DNA from: an uncultured Eubacteriales bacterium
GTDB taxonomy: Bacteria; Bacillota; Clostridia; Oscillospirales; CAG-272
Length of the DNA stretch: 64,000 nt
Assembly: GCA_934486825.1 (NCBI GenBank)
Contig: CAKSQF010000010.1
Location: 28,027-92,026, forward strand
Direction: 5' to 3'
The notes under the pieces: generated by a model
The model's database searches: none
What the model was told of the DNA's origin: nothing
Seen by the model: the letters and a program-made list of their open reading frames with translations, nothing else
Made by a program: the position numbers and the translations under genes
Shown: positions 44,227 through 52,821 of the stretch, piece after piece
Layout: each line of letters opens with the position of its first letter
Position numbering within the stretch: the stretch's first letter is position 1

Positions 44227-44281
44227 GGTGCCGGTGGCGGGGGTCGAACCCGCACGGGTTATTAGCCCAACGGATTTTGAG
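44226..44281 (-). pseudogene. 3' half of tRNA-Leu (anticodon CAA); left attachment site of the integrated element
   Basis: On the minus strand this is the anticodon loop CTCAAAA (anticodon CAA at 44277-44279), the anticodon stem 3' strand, the long variable arm (GGG/CCC stem), T arm GCGGG TTCGACC CCCGC, acceptor strand CACCGGC and ACCA. The matching 5' half (acceptor GCCGGTG, D arm, anticodon stem ACGGA) is absent; unrelated sequence begins beyond 44282. Break in the anticodon region is the usual place where tyrosine integrases cross over. Confidence 0.8.
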
Positions 44282-44577
44282 TTATTTGCTCCACACGGAA
44301 TACAGACGAACTCAGCCCCCTGTGGAGGTCGTTGACGGACACCAAAAAGCCTTGCCAATACTACTATTTTTGAAGCTGATGTGTAAAAAGCTCCGCTTCG
44401 TCTGCCATTTCCGCTCTTTTCAATTTGGACGGAAATTTTGGATTTTGGAGGGACATCGGAGGGATGTTACCCACAAACGGAGCGCAACAGCACACGCAGT
44501 AGATTTATCAATCACAAACACATTATAGCGTATTTCTCTGCCATTGACAACACACTTTCCGAAAAAGAGGTATCGCT
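44282..44577. other. Non-coding left end of the element
   Basis: About 300 bases without a credible gene. It holds an inverted repeat CTCCACA / TGTGGAG (44289-44295, 44321-44327) and purine-rich repeats (GGAGGGACATC then GGAGGGATGTT near 44448). These could be integrase or Xis arm sites. Confidence 0.5.
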
Positions 44578-44820
44578 ATGAGAACGCGCGCACACTATGA
44601 AAAACTTTTTGCTGCCTATCCTGATGTTGTCACTCTACCCGAATTTCAAGCCATGCTGGGCGGTATTGGTGACAGCACTGCCCGAAAAATAATGCGGGCA
44701 AATAAGGTCAAACACTTTTATATCAGATGTACATACCTTATACCCAAAGCCTGCGTGATCGATTATGTGCTGAGCGAGGATTATGCGGAATACAGTAAGA
44801 CACTCAAAGCGAGGGTTTGA
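44578..44820 (+). CDS. Small HTH/excisionase-like DNA-binding protein
   Basis: 80 residues: MRTRAHYEKLFAAYPDVVTL, then a helix-turn-helix-like EFQAMLGGIGDSTARKIMRANKVKHFYI and IPKACVIDYVLSEDY. This protein is typical of the left end of Tn1549-like elements, next to the attachment site, and resembles excisionase/MerR-type wing proteins. Probable role: excision or control of transfer; inferred from place and fold. AAGAGGTAT precedes the ATG. Confidence 0.7.
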   Translation: MRTRAHYEKLFAAYPDVVTLPEFQAMLGGIGDSTARKIMRANKVKHFYIRCTYLIPKACVIDYVLSEDYAEYSKTLKARV

Positions 44821-44825
44821 TCTTT

Positions 44826-44857
44826 AAGCCATTTGCGGAAATGCAGATGGCTTTTTT
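44826..44857 (+). terminator. Terminator after the Xis-like gene
   Basis: AAGCCATTTGC / GCAGATGGCTT with a TTTTTT run (one G:T-type mismatch in the stem). A second hairpin AGCCGTCTGC / GCAGGCGGCT (44872-44897) lies just before the parA ribosome site. Confidence 0.7.
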
Positions 44858-44923
44858 CCATACCCGTACATAGCCGTCTGCTTCGCCGCAGGCGGCTAAA
44901 TTTATGCAAAGGAGGAAACCCAT

Positions 44924-45748
44924 ATGGCGAATTGCAAAGTGATTGCGGTGACGAACCAAAAGGGCGGCGTGGGCAAGACCACGACCACCGCCAACCTCGG
45001 CATCGGGCTTGCCCAGCAGAACAAGCGGGTACTGCTCATTGACGCAGACGCACAAGGTTCTCTGACCCTCTCCCTCGGTTACCCGAAGCCGGATGAGCTG
45101 CCCGTTACGCTGGCGGACATCATGCAGAATGTGATCGACGATACCCCCATTCCGGACGGCAGCGGTATTCTGCATCACAGCGAGGGTGTTGACCTGCTCC
45201 CGGCGAACATTGAGCTGTCCGGCATGGAGATCCGGCTGATCAACGCCATGAGCCGGGAAAGCGTGCTGCGGACATATATCAATGCGGTCAAGCCACATTA
45301 CGACTATATCCTCATTGACTGTATGCCGTCGCTCGGCATGATGCCGATCAACTCATTGACCGCAGCGGACAGCGTGATCATTCCGTCCCAGCCGTCGTAT
45401 CTCTCGGCAAAGGGACTTGACCTGCTGATGCAGTCCATCGCAAAGGTCAAGCGGCAGATCAACCCCAAGCTGAAAATCGACGGTATCCTGTTCACAATGG
45501 TGGACAGCCGCACCAACGAAGCCAAGGAAATCATCGCATCTCTGCGTGCCCACTACGGCGAAAAGATTCGTGTGTTCGGGACGGAAATTCCCTTTTCCGT
45601 CCGAGCCGCAGAAACCAGCGGCCGGGGCAAGAGCATCTTTGCCCACGACAAGAACGGCAAGGTCGCCGCCGCATACCGCTCGCTGACGAAGGAGGTGTTG
45701 GAGCTTGAGCGCAAAACCGAGAGATTTAGGGATGACGCCGCTCGATGA
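44924..45748 (+). CDS. parA: ParA family partition ATPase
   Basis: 274 residues. Deviant Walker A NQKGGVGKTTTTANLG (near residue 10), Walker A' LLIDADAQGSLT and DYILIDCMPSLGMM. Soj/ParA-type, no HTH. With ParB it would stabilise the element when excised and replicating, as known for this ICE family. AAGGAGG precedes ATG 44924. It overlaps the parB start. Confidence 0.93.
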   Translation: MANCKVIAVTNQKGGVGKTTTTANLGIGLAQQNKRVLLIDADAQGSLTLSLGYPKPDELPVTLADIMQNVIDDTPIPDGSGILHHSEGVDLLPANIELSGMEIRLINAMSRESVLRTYINAVKPHYDYILIDCMPSLGMMPINSLTAADSVIIPSQPSYLSAKGLDLLMQSIAKVKRQINPKLKIDGILFTMVDSRTNEAKEIIASLRAHYGEKIRVFGTEIPFSVRAAETSGRGKSIFAHDKNGKVAAAYRSLTKEVLELERKTERFRDDAAR

Positions 45749-46634
45749 CCTGTTCTCCACCGACGAAAGCCGTGCGGAAGCGCAGCTTGAAAAAGTCGTC
45801 ACGCTGAGCCCCGCCGACATCTCCGACTTTCCCAACCATCCGTTCAAGGTCAAGCAGGACGAGGCTATGGCGGAGATGGTGGACAGCGTAAAGCGGTACG
45901 GCGTGCTGGTGCCTGCCCTTGTCCGCCCCAAAGCGGACGGCGGCTATGAAATGGTAGCCGGTCATAGGCGAAAATGTGCGGCAACACGGGCGGGCATCAC
46001 CGAGATGCCCTGTATCGTCCGCAATCTTACCGATGATGAAGCAACGATCATCATGGTGGACAGCAATTTGCAGCGAGAAACCATCTTACCGTCCGAAAAG
46101 GCATTTGCCTATAAGATGAAGTTGGAAGCCATGAAGCGGCAGGGTCAGCGGTCGGATTTAACTTCGCGCCCAGTGGACACGAAGTCAAGGTCGGACGAAC
46201 AATTAGCAAAGGACTCGCCTGACAGCGCTCGACAAATTCAGCGGTATATCCGCTTGACCGAGCTGATCCCGACGGTTTTGGACATGGTGGACAACGGCAA
46301 GATCGCTTTCCGTCCCGCCGTGGAGCTTTCCTACCTCTCCAAAGAACAGCAGCAGAGCCTATACGACACGATGGAGTGCGAGGACTGCACGCCGTCGTTG
46401 GCGCAGGCCATCAAAATGAAAGAGTTCAGCCGGGACGGGAAACTGACGGAGGAAGTCATCCTCTCCATCATGCAGGAGGAAAAGCCGAATCAGCGTGAGC
46501 AGTTCAAAATGCCGAAAGAGCGTATCAGCAAGTATTTTGCTCCGGGGACGCCCGCACAGAAAATTGAAGATACCATCATCAAGGCATTGGAACTGTACCG
46601 CAGGCGGGAGCGCCAGCGGGATATGGAACGATAG
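45705..46634 (+). CDS. parB: ParB/RepB/Spo0J family partition protein
   Basis: 309 residues. N-terminal ParB nuclease-like domain (SPADISDFPNHPFKVKQDEAMAEMVDSVKRYGVLVPALVRP, then GYEMVAGHRRKCAATRAGI, the GxxRRxxA box) and a HTH region (QIQRYIRLTELIPTVLDMVD, FRPAVELSYL). Start TTG 45705 has GGAGGTG seven bases upstream and overlaps parA by 44 bases, so translation is probably coupled. No parS-like repeat (TGTTTCACGTGAAACA type) was found nearby. Confidence 0.92.
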   Translation: MSAKPRDLGMTPLDDLFSTDESRAEAQLEKVVTLSPADISDFPNHPFKVKQDEAMAEMVDSVKRYGVLVPALVRPKADGGYEMVAGHRRKCAATRAGITEMPCIVRNLTDDEATIIMVDSNLQRETILPSEKAFAYKMKLEAMKRQGQRSDLTSRPVDTKSRSDEQLAKDSPDSARQIQRYIRLTELIPTVLDMVDNGKIAFRPAVELSYLSKEQQQSLYDTMECEDCTPSLAQAIKMKEFSRDGKLTEEVILSIMQEEKPNQREQFKMPKERISKYFAPGTPAQKIEDTIIKALELYRRRERQRDMER

Positions 46635-46830
46635 TCACTACCAAGGGGCAGCCATACCCATTTTCAATGTGTGTACGGCTGTGTCGGCGTGTTCCCCCTC
46701 TCCACACCTCACCCCCTCGAAACTACCTGTACTTCCCGAAAAAAGAGATAGTACAGCGGCGGCAGTTCTCACAGCTTTGCAGTTTTCGGCGGCGATCCGT
46801 ACAATGAAAAGGCAAAGGAGGTCTGCGCAT
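46635..46830 (+). other. Spacer between parB and the lipoprotein gene
   Basis: About 200 bases without a supported gene; the last part carries the AAAGGAGG ribosome site for 46831. Confidence 0.5.
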
Positions 46831-47466
46831 ATGAAAAACGCAAAGATCATCGTCGTTTTAGCGCTGCTGACACTTTTTCTTTCGGGCTGTGCAAATGTGG
46901 ATCGCTCCGAGGTGTCTGCGCCATCTTCTCAAGAAATGGTCGCGATCGAGCATGCACAAAGCACCGTGCCGCAGGAGAGCATAGCGGTTTCTGTTTCGGA
47001 AAGTACAGAGATTCCCGCAGAGAATACGGCCAAACCCGAAACGGAGAAAGCACAGCCGGAGGTTTCAATACCTGCCAAAGAGGAAACGCCGCCCGCCGTC
47101 AGCAGTCCCACGGAAATTGCCCCGCCGAAACCACCTGAACCCGAACCACCGACAGAACCAATGGCAACACAACCGCAGGAGCCCGAACTGCCCGCCGAAG
47201 AAGAACCCACAGAACCGGCGTTTGACATTCAGACTTGGGTCGACTACGCCAAAGCCTATGCCGAAAGCGTAGGACTACAGCTGGAAAGCTCAGCGGTGGA
47301 TTGCTGGGACAATCCTATTGATGCCGACGCAGACTGCATCTATCTGGAACGGGATATTTGTTCCCGCCTGAACCGCTATGCGGCAGACGAAACCATTACG
47401 GATGTCTGGGTGTGGTACGAAGCGGTCGGAACAAACAGTTACCTGATCTATATCGGGTACGCATAA
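46831..47466 (+). CDS. Secreted lipoprotein with Pro/Glu-rich linker
   Basis: 211 residues. Signal peptide with lipobox LFLSGC (Cys near residue 20), a long linker rich in P, E and T (about 60-125), then a small conserved C-terminal domain of about 85 residues (FDIQTWVDYAKAYAESVGLQLESSAVDCWDNPIDAD...). The C-terminal domain occurs in lipoproteins of related elements; function unknown. It lies just before the adhesin and could be a surface partner. ATG 46831 with AAAGGAGG is preferred to the long frame from 46495. Confidence 0.8.
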   Translation: MKNAKIIVVLALLTLFLSGCANVDRSEVSAPSSQEMVAIEHAQSTVPQESIAVSVSESTEIPAENTAKPETEKAQPEVSIPAKEETPPAVSSPTEIAPPKPPEPEPPTEPMATQPQEPELPAEEEPTEPAFDIQTWVDYAKAYAESVGLQLESSAVDCWDNPIDADADCIYLERDICSRLNRYAADETITDVWVWYEAVGTNSYLIYIGYA

Positions 47467-47483
47467 TTTCACACGCTGAATGG

Positions 47484-47510
47484 AGCATCGCAGAAATGCG
47501 GTGCTTTTTT
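47484..47510 (+). terminator. Terminator after the lipoprotein gene
   Basis: AGCATCGC / GCGGTGCT stem with 6-base loop and a TTTTTT run, 17 bases after the stop. Confidence 0.75.
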
Positions 47511-47533
47511 CATGTCAACAAGGAGGTAAGCAA

Positions 47534-50500
47534 ATGAAAAAATTCTATCGAAGGAGCATTTCGGGGCTGTTGGCCCTGCTGATCTGCTTCACAACCATTC
47601 TGAGCAGCGGCGTGACTGCCTTTGCCGCATCGTCCTCCGGGGAAACCGCCAAGTCCTACTCTGTGGCGTTTCCCAGAGATGGGGATGCCAATTTGGACAC
47701 CAGCGGCACATGGGGACACGACGAACTCCACTATATGAACGGCTGGACATCCGGTGAAAAGACTTGGATGACGACACTGCACACCATCGGGGACTTTAAC
47801 GGCCCGGCCTGTTACTGCATTGAGCCGGGCGTACCTCGCCTGCTGGAAAGAACCTACGCCCGCTATGGCGAAGATTACTGGAAGGACTATCCCTCTGAGT
47901 GCAACAGCACTATCGACGCCGATACCATCAAGACCCTGCTGGGGCGGATCATGCAGTACGGCTATCAGGGAAATCTGTCCCTTGGCTGGCGTTCTCAGAA
48001 TGATGCGGATGCCGACAAGCTGGCCCTCATGATGGCGACGCAGGTGCTGGTATGGGAAACGGTAGTCGGAGAACGGGATGCCAATTTTAATCATGTTGAC
48101 CCCGGCGGTGCAGATGCCGTGAAATCTGTTTATCGGACAAGTCACCCGCTGTACAGCCGCTTTTCTGCCTATTATGACAGCATAGAGGCCAGCGTGAAGA
48201 AGCATACCATCGTTCCCAGCTTCATGGCCCGGAGCACCGACAAGGCACAGATGGTCGAACTGAGCTGGGATGGCAGCCGTTATGCAATTACACTGACCGA
48301 CACCAACGGTGTGCTGGGTGACTACACCTTTTCCTCCGAGCAGACGGGGATCACCTTTGTAACCAGCGGCAATACGCTGACCATCACTGCCGAAACAGCT
48401 CCGACGGAAACGGTGACGATTTCTGCTACCAAAAACAATACCCGTAAGGGTGTCGTGGTATGGAGCGACGGGCATTACGGCCCTGATGGCACGATGCAGG
48501 ATGTGGTCACTTACAGCGCCACAATCAGCGATCCTGTCAAAGCCTATCTTAACCTGAAAGTGTCCTACGGCAGCACCAAGATCGTCAAGACCAGTGAGGA
48601 CGGCAAGGTAGAGGGCATTTCCTTTACGATCACCGGCAACGGTGTGAACAAGACCGTTGTGACGGGCGCGGGCGGCGTCATTCAGATCGACAACCTTGCC
48701 CCCGGCGTTTACACCGTCACCGAGCAGAGCTACGACAAATACGAGCCGCAGGAAGTGCGCCGTGTCACCGTCGTCAGCGGTCAGGTGGCAACGGTCAATT
48801 TCAATAACACCTTGAAGCGCGGAACCCTCATCGTGACCAAGACCTCCGAGGACGGATTGAATGAAGGCGTGAAGTTCCACCTTTATGGCACTTCGCTTTC
48901 GGGGCTTGCGGTGGATGAATACGCCGTGACCGACAGCACAGGCAAAGCCGTATTCTCCGATGTATTGGTCGGCACGGGCTACACGCTGGAAGAAGTCGAT
49001 ACGGCGATCCGCTATGTCGTCCCCGAAAAGCAGACGGCGGCAGTGGAATGGAACACCGTCACGAACAATAGCTTTACGAACATCCTGAAAAAGTGGAATG
49101 TCACCGTCACCAAGAGCGACACCGAAACAGGTCTGCCGCAGGGCGATGCCACCCTTGCCGGTGCTGTCTACGGCATCTATAAGGGCGACCAGCTTGTAGA
49201 CACCTACACCACGGATGCCAACGGGCAGTTCACCACGAAATACTATGTCTGCGGCGACGACTGGACCATTCGTGAGATCATGCCCTCCGAGGGCTATCTG
49301 CTGGACAGCACTGTTTATCCCATCGGCGCAGAGGCGAAAAACTACACCGTGGAATATAACACCACCGCAAACGATGTGACCGAGCAGATCATCAAGGGCA
49401 AAATCGCCATCATCAAGCACACGGACGATGGCGAAACCCAGCTTGAAACGCCGGAGGCCGGCGCAGAGTTTGCGGTTTTCCTGAAAGCCGATGGCTCTTA
49501 TGAAAGTGCAAAGGCATCCGAGCGTGACTACCTGACCTGCGATGAAAACGGCTATGCGGTCACAAAAGGCCTGCCCTACGGTATCTACACGGTGCATCAG
49601 GCCAAGGGCTGGGACGGCCGTGAGCTGCTTGCCGATTTCGATGTGTATATCGCCAAGGACGGACAGACCTATCGCTACCTTGCCAACAACCGCAATTTTG
49701 AGAGCTATATCAAGATCGTCAAGGTGGACGCCGAAACGGGTAAGGTCATTCCGCTGGCAGGCGCAGGTTTCCGGCTCTACCGCCCGGATGGGTCGCTCAT
49801 CACGCAGACTTTCACTTATCCCGAAGTTACCACCATCGACACCTTTTATACCAACAGCGACGGCTATCTCATTACACCCGAAAAGCTGGAATACGGCACG
49901 GGCTACTCGCTGGTCGAGGTTTCCGCGCCCTACGGCTACACGCTGAACAGCGAGCCGGTCTATTTTGATGTGACCGCCGACAACTCCACGGAAGAAAACG
50001 CCGTTACGGTGGTCGAGGTCACAAAGCCGAACATGGCGCAGAAGGGCGTGATCCGCATCAGCAAAAGCGGCGAGATTTTTTCCTCCGTCACCGGGGCGGA
50101 CGGCATCTATCAGCCGGTGTTTGCGGTCAAGGGGCTTGCGGGCGCAGTCTACGAGATCACTGCCGCCGAGGACATTATCACGCCGGACGGCACGCTCCGC
50201 TATGCGGCCGGAGAGGTCGTCGATACCGTGACCACCGACGAAACGGGACTTGCCGAAAGCAAGCCGCTGTATCTCGGCAAATATGAGGTCAGGGAGATCA
50301 CGGCCCCCACCGGCTATGTGCTGAACACCGAAGTCCGCACGGCAGAGCTTGTCTATGCCGGGCAGGAGGTCGAGATCACCGAAACCGCCGCCGACTTCTG
50401 CAACGAGCGGCAGAAAGCCGCCGTTTCTTTGGATAAGGTCTTGGAGCAGGACGAGCGCTTCGGCATCGGCAAGAGCGATGAGCTTTCCGCCGTGACCTTT

Positions 50501-51775
50501 GGGCTGTTTGCCGCCGAGGAACTGACCGCTGCTGACGGCAGCATCATTCCCGCCGACGGCCTGCTGGAGATCGTGTCGGTGGATGAAAACGGTCACGCTG
50601 TCTGCAAGACTGACCTGCCGTTTGGCAGCTATTACCTCAAAGAACTTTCCTCGGACGGACACTATATCCTCTCCGACGAAAAGTACCCCATCGTATTTGA
50701 ATACGCCGGGCAGGACACGGCACTGGTGGAAATCAAGGCAAACGGCGGCGCACCCATCGAAAACAAACTGCTCTACAGTGAAATTCACGGGCTGAAAAAG
50801 GACGAGGACGGTAGCGGTCTTGCCGGTGCGCTGATTGGGCTGTTCCGTGCGGACTGCACCGAGTTTACGACGGAAAACGCCATCTTGACTTCCACCTCTG
50901 CCGAGGACGGCAGTTTTTCTTTTGTCCGTGTACCGTATGGCAACTGGATCGTGCGGGAGATCGAAGCTCCGACCGGTTTTGTGCTGTCGGAGAAAACCTA
51001 TCCCGTGACCATCGATGCAGACGGTGCGGTGATCGAGGCGGAAATCGAAAACACCCGCATCCGTGGCACGGTACAGCTCACCAAAATCGACCGGGACTAT
51101 CCCGACAACAAGCTGACGGGGGCGGAGTTCACCGTTTACCGTGACAGCAACGGCAACAAGGAACTGGATGCCGATGATGAACTGGTTGGCACTCTCACCG
51201 AAATCGGCATCGGCGTTTATGAAATGCCCGATCTGCTCTATGGCGGCTATATTGTCAAAGAAACGAAAGCGCCGGAGGGCTTCTATCTGGACGACAACGC
51301 CTACTATTTCGAGATCACCGAAAACGGCAAGACCGTGACCGTGGAGAACGAAGCCGGAAAGGGCTTTGTCAATGCGCCGCAGGCCGGCTCTCTGAAAATC
51401 ATCAAGACTTCCTCGGATGGCAAAATTGAGGGTTTCTCGTTCCGAGTGACCGGTCCGAACGGATATGTCGGTGTGTTCACCACCGACAAAAACGGCGAAA
51501 TCATCATTGAAAATCTCCGCATCGGTGAGTATGTGGTGTCCGAGGTGTCGGACGGCGCATCTTCCGCTTATGTGCTGCCCGCCGACAAGACGGCATCCGT
51601 GTTTGAGGGTGCGGTGACGAAAGTGGAGATGCACAACGAACTCCGTGACACGCCGAAAACCGGGGATGACAGCAATCCCGCCCTGTGGCTTGTCCTGCTC
51701 GGCGTTTCCGCTGCGGGCGCTGCTACGCTGGGCGTAGTCGGATTCAGAAAACGCAGAAAGGAGGACACAGAGTAA
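47534..51775 (+). CDS. Large surface adhesin: thioester domain, ten Cna-B/SpaA-like repeats, sortase signal
   Basis: 1413 residues. Signal peptide to about residue 32. Thioester domain with CYCIEPG (near 93) and ATQVLVWE (near 168). Ten tandem Cna-B/prealbumin-like repeats follow from about residue 345 to 1370, most showing the pattern I/V-K/T-K-x-D...L-x-G-A-x-F...G-x-Y...E-x-x-A-P-x-G-Y. The C-terminus has TPKTGDD, a membrane helix and the basic tail KRRKED, a sortase-sorting signal of the (N/S/T)PKTG type. Such proteins bind host or neighbour-cell surfaces; on this element it could aid mating contact. ATG 47534 with AAGGAGG is the start. No sortase gene is in the window. Confidence 0.92.
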   Translation: MKKFYRRSISGLLALLICFTTILSSGVTAFAASSSGETAKSYSVAFPRDGDANLDTSGTWGHDELHYMNGWTSGEKTWMTTLHTIGDFNGPACYCIEPGVPRLLERTYARYGEDYWKDYPSECNSTIDADTIKTLLGRIMQYGYQGNLSLGWRSQNDADADKLALMMATQVLVWETVVGERDANFNHVDPGGADAVKSVYRTSHPLYSRFSAYYDSIEASVKKHTIVPSFMARSTDKAQMVELSWDGSRYAITLTDTNGVLGDYTFSSEQTGITFVTSGNTLTITAETAPTETVTISATKNNTRKGVVVWSDGHYGPDGTMQDVVTYSATISDPVKAYLNLKVSYGSTKIVKTSEDGKVEGISFTITGNGVNKTVVTGAGGVIQIDNLAPGVYTVTEQSYDKYEPQEVRRVTVVSGQVATVNFNNTLKRGTLIVTKTSEDGLNEGVKFHLYGTSLSGLAVDEYAVTDSTGKAVFSDVLVGTGYTLEEVDTAIRYVVPEKQTAAVEWNTVTNNSFTNILKKWNVTVTKSDTETGLPQGDATLAGAVYGIYKGDQLVDTYTTDANGQFTTKYYVCGDDWTIREIMPSEGYLLDSTVYPIGAEAKNYTVEYNTTANDVTEQIIKGKIAIIKHTDDGETQLETPEAGAEFAVFLKADGSYESAKASERDYLTCDENGYAVTKGLPYGIYTVHQAKGWDGRELLADFDVYIAKDGQTYRYLANNRNFESYIKIVKVDAETGKVIPLAGAGFRLYRPDGSLITQTFTYPEVTTIDTFYTNSDGYLITPEKLEYGTGYSLVEVSAPYGYTLNSEPVYFDVTADNSTEENAVTVVEVTKPNMAQKGVIRISKSGEIFSSVTGADGIYQPVFAVKGLAGAVYEITAAEDIITPDGTLRYAAGEVVDTVTTDETGLAESKPLYLGKYEVREITAPTGYVLNTEVRTAELVYAGQEVEITETAADFCNERQKAAVSLDKVLEQDERFGIGKSDELSAVTFGLFAAEELTAADGSIIPADGLLEIVSVDENGHAVCKTDLPFGSYYLKELSSDGHYILSDEKYPIVFEYAGQDTALVEIKANGGAPIENKLLYSEIHGLKKDEDGSGLAGALIGLFRADCTEFTTENAILTSTSAEDGSFSFVRVPYGNWIVREIEAPTGFVLSEKTYPVTIDADGAVIEAEIENTRIRGTVQLTKIDRDYPDNKLTGAEFTVYRDSNGNKELDADDELVGTLTEIGIGVYEMPDLLYGGYIVKETKAPEGFYLDDNAYYFEITENGKTVTVENEAGKGFVNAPQAGSLKIIKTSSDGKIEGFSFRVTGPNGYVGVFTTDKNGEIIIENLRIGEYVVSEVSDGASSAYVLPADKTASVFEGAVTKVEMHNELRDTPKTGDDSNPALWLVLLGVSAAGAATLGVVGFRKRRKEDTE

Positions 51776-51864
51776 TGGAACTGAAAACCATTCTTGCGAT
51801 TGGGCTGGTCGTATTTATCGTCGGCGCTTTGATCTTCCTGAAGATCAGAGCCAAGAAAAAGTAA
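51775..51864 (+). CDS. 29-residue single-helix membrane peptide
   Basis: ATG overlaps the adhesin stop (TAATG). The product is a short peptide with one hydrophobic helix (residues about 5-21) and a basic end (KIRAKKK). AAAGGAGG at 51756-51763 serves as ribosome site and a terminator follows immediately. It is too short for automatic calling. Similar tiny peptides follow the adhesin in related elements; function unknown. Confidence 0.6.
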   Translation: MELKTILAIGLVVFIVGALIFLKIRAKKK

Positions 51865-51869
51865 GCCTT

Positions 51870-51896
51870 GGGGCAGCGAAATCCGCTGCCCCTTTT
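51870..51896 (+). terminator. Terminator of the adhesin unit
   Basis: A 9-base GC-rich stem GGGGCAGCG / CGCTGCCCC with a 5-base loop, followed by TTTT. Confidence 0.82.
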
Positions 51897-51929
51897 ACAT
51901 ATCCCGAAAATAGAAAAGGAGGCAAAATT

Positions 51930-52265
51930 ATGGTTCATTTCTTTGATTCAGACATAGCGAAAAAATACGGAGTCAATGCGGCGGTGCTGGCCTGCTTTCT
52001 TTGGGACTGTATCGAGCAGAAAAGCACTGAGTCGCCGCAGTTTCACGAGGGCAAGGTCTGGGTGCGCTGTTCGGTGCAGATGATGACCGGCTTTTTCCCG
52101 TTTCTGTCCTATGATGAGATCCGCTACGCCCTGAAACGGCTGGTCAAGGGGCGGGTGCTCACCAAGGGTCGGTTCAACGAGAGCCGTTTTGACCGCACGA
52201 ACTGGTACGCCTTTACCGAGTTCGGACAATTTCTGATGGCAGAAAGCGAGGGACGGACGCAATGA
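51930..52265 (+). CDS. Conserved ICE protein with winged-helix-like fold
   Basis: 111 residues. The pattern AAVLACFLWDCIEQKSTESPQFHEGKVWVRCSVQMMTGFFPFLSYDEIRYALKRLVKGRVLTKGRF...WYAFTEFG fits the small winged-helix region found in DnaD/replication-initiator proteins. No further domain. Probably DNA-binding, with a role in control or replication of the element. AAAGGAGG precedes the ATG; the stop overlaps the next start. Confidence 0.65.
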   Translation: MVHFFDSDIAKKYGVNAAVLACFLWDCIEQKSTESPQFHEGKVWVRCSVQMMTGFFPFLSYDEIRYALKRLVKGRVLTKGRFNESRFDRTNWYAFTEFGQFLMAESEGRTQ

Positions 52266-52807
52266 AGGACGGCAGACACATCATTTGGAGCAACGACATT
52301 GACTACGACGACTGGCGGGAGGACTTGGAGGAGCAGTACCCCGACCTCACCGAAGCCGAGCGTATGGAGCTGATGTATGAACTGAACGGCGACTACTTGG
52401 ACGATGAGCGCTCCAATCTGGACATTCAGCTCTCCCGCCCCATTCTCGTTGTCGGTGATCTGGGGCTTTGGCATGGCCGCCGCATGGGATATAAGGAGAT
52501 TCCGAGCGGCAACATCCGGGACTGCCTTTACAACGAACGGGACATTGATTACAGCACTTGGTATGTGGATAAAAACGGTGACTTCCGCTGCGACGCTATC
52601 CATCACGACGGCACGAACCATTACCTCTACCGTGCCTATAAGGACGGCGTGAGCGACACACAGATCGAGAGCCTGAAAGAAAAACTCTACCGGGGCATTG
52701 CCACCCGTGCGGACATTACCAGAGTGACCCGCAGGCTGGGCGACGAGATCGCCCATGTTTACGGCTTTCCCATCCCCCGCAGGCAGGCGCCGGTGCAGGA
52801 GCGATAA
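52262..52807 (+). CDS. Conserved hypothetical ICE protein, acidic
   Basis: 181 residues, rich in D and E, no membrane segment. The segment SRPILVVGDLGLWHGRRMGYKEI and DGTNHYLYRAYK recur in this element type, but I know no function. It lies directly upstream of ardA and overlaps the gene before it by 4 bases. Confidence 0.65.
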   Translation: MKDGRHIIWSNDIDYDDWREDLEEQYPDLTEAERMELMYELNGDYLDDERSNLDIQLSRPILVVGDLGLWHGRRMGYKEIPSGNIRDCLYNERDIDYSTWYVDKNGDFRCDAIHHDGTNHYLYRAYKDGVSDTQIESLKEKLYRGIATRADITRVTRRLGDEIAHVYGFPIPRRQAPVQER

Positions 52808-52821
52808 CGGAGGCAGCTATG

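Noticed and set aside
44226..44341. A complete tRNA-Leu at the left end of the element
   Set aside because: The acceptor GCCGGTG, the D arm and the 5' anticodon stem strand are missing in the following 120 bases.
44181..44528. Plus-strand open frame of 115 codons across the tRNA-Leu fragment
   Set aside because: It reads through the terminator and the tRNA remnant; such peptides are often annotated over tRNA-Leu genes but are not real.
44924..46634. Plasmid rather than ICE because of parAB
   Set aside because: ParA/ParB are regular in this ICE family, and the broken tRNA-Leu next to chromosomal genes shows integration.
47510..51634. Minus-strand open frame of 1374 codons opposite the adhesin gene
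   Set aside because: It mirrors the codon pattern of the GC-biased, repeat-rich adhesin gene. No ribosome site or promoter is seen and its sequence has no recognisable domain; the sense protein has clear domains from end to end.
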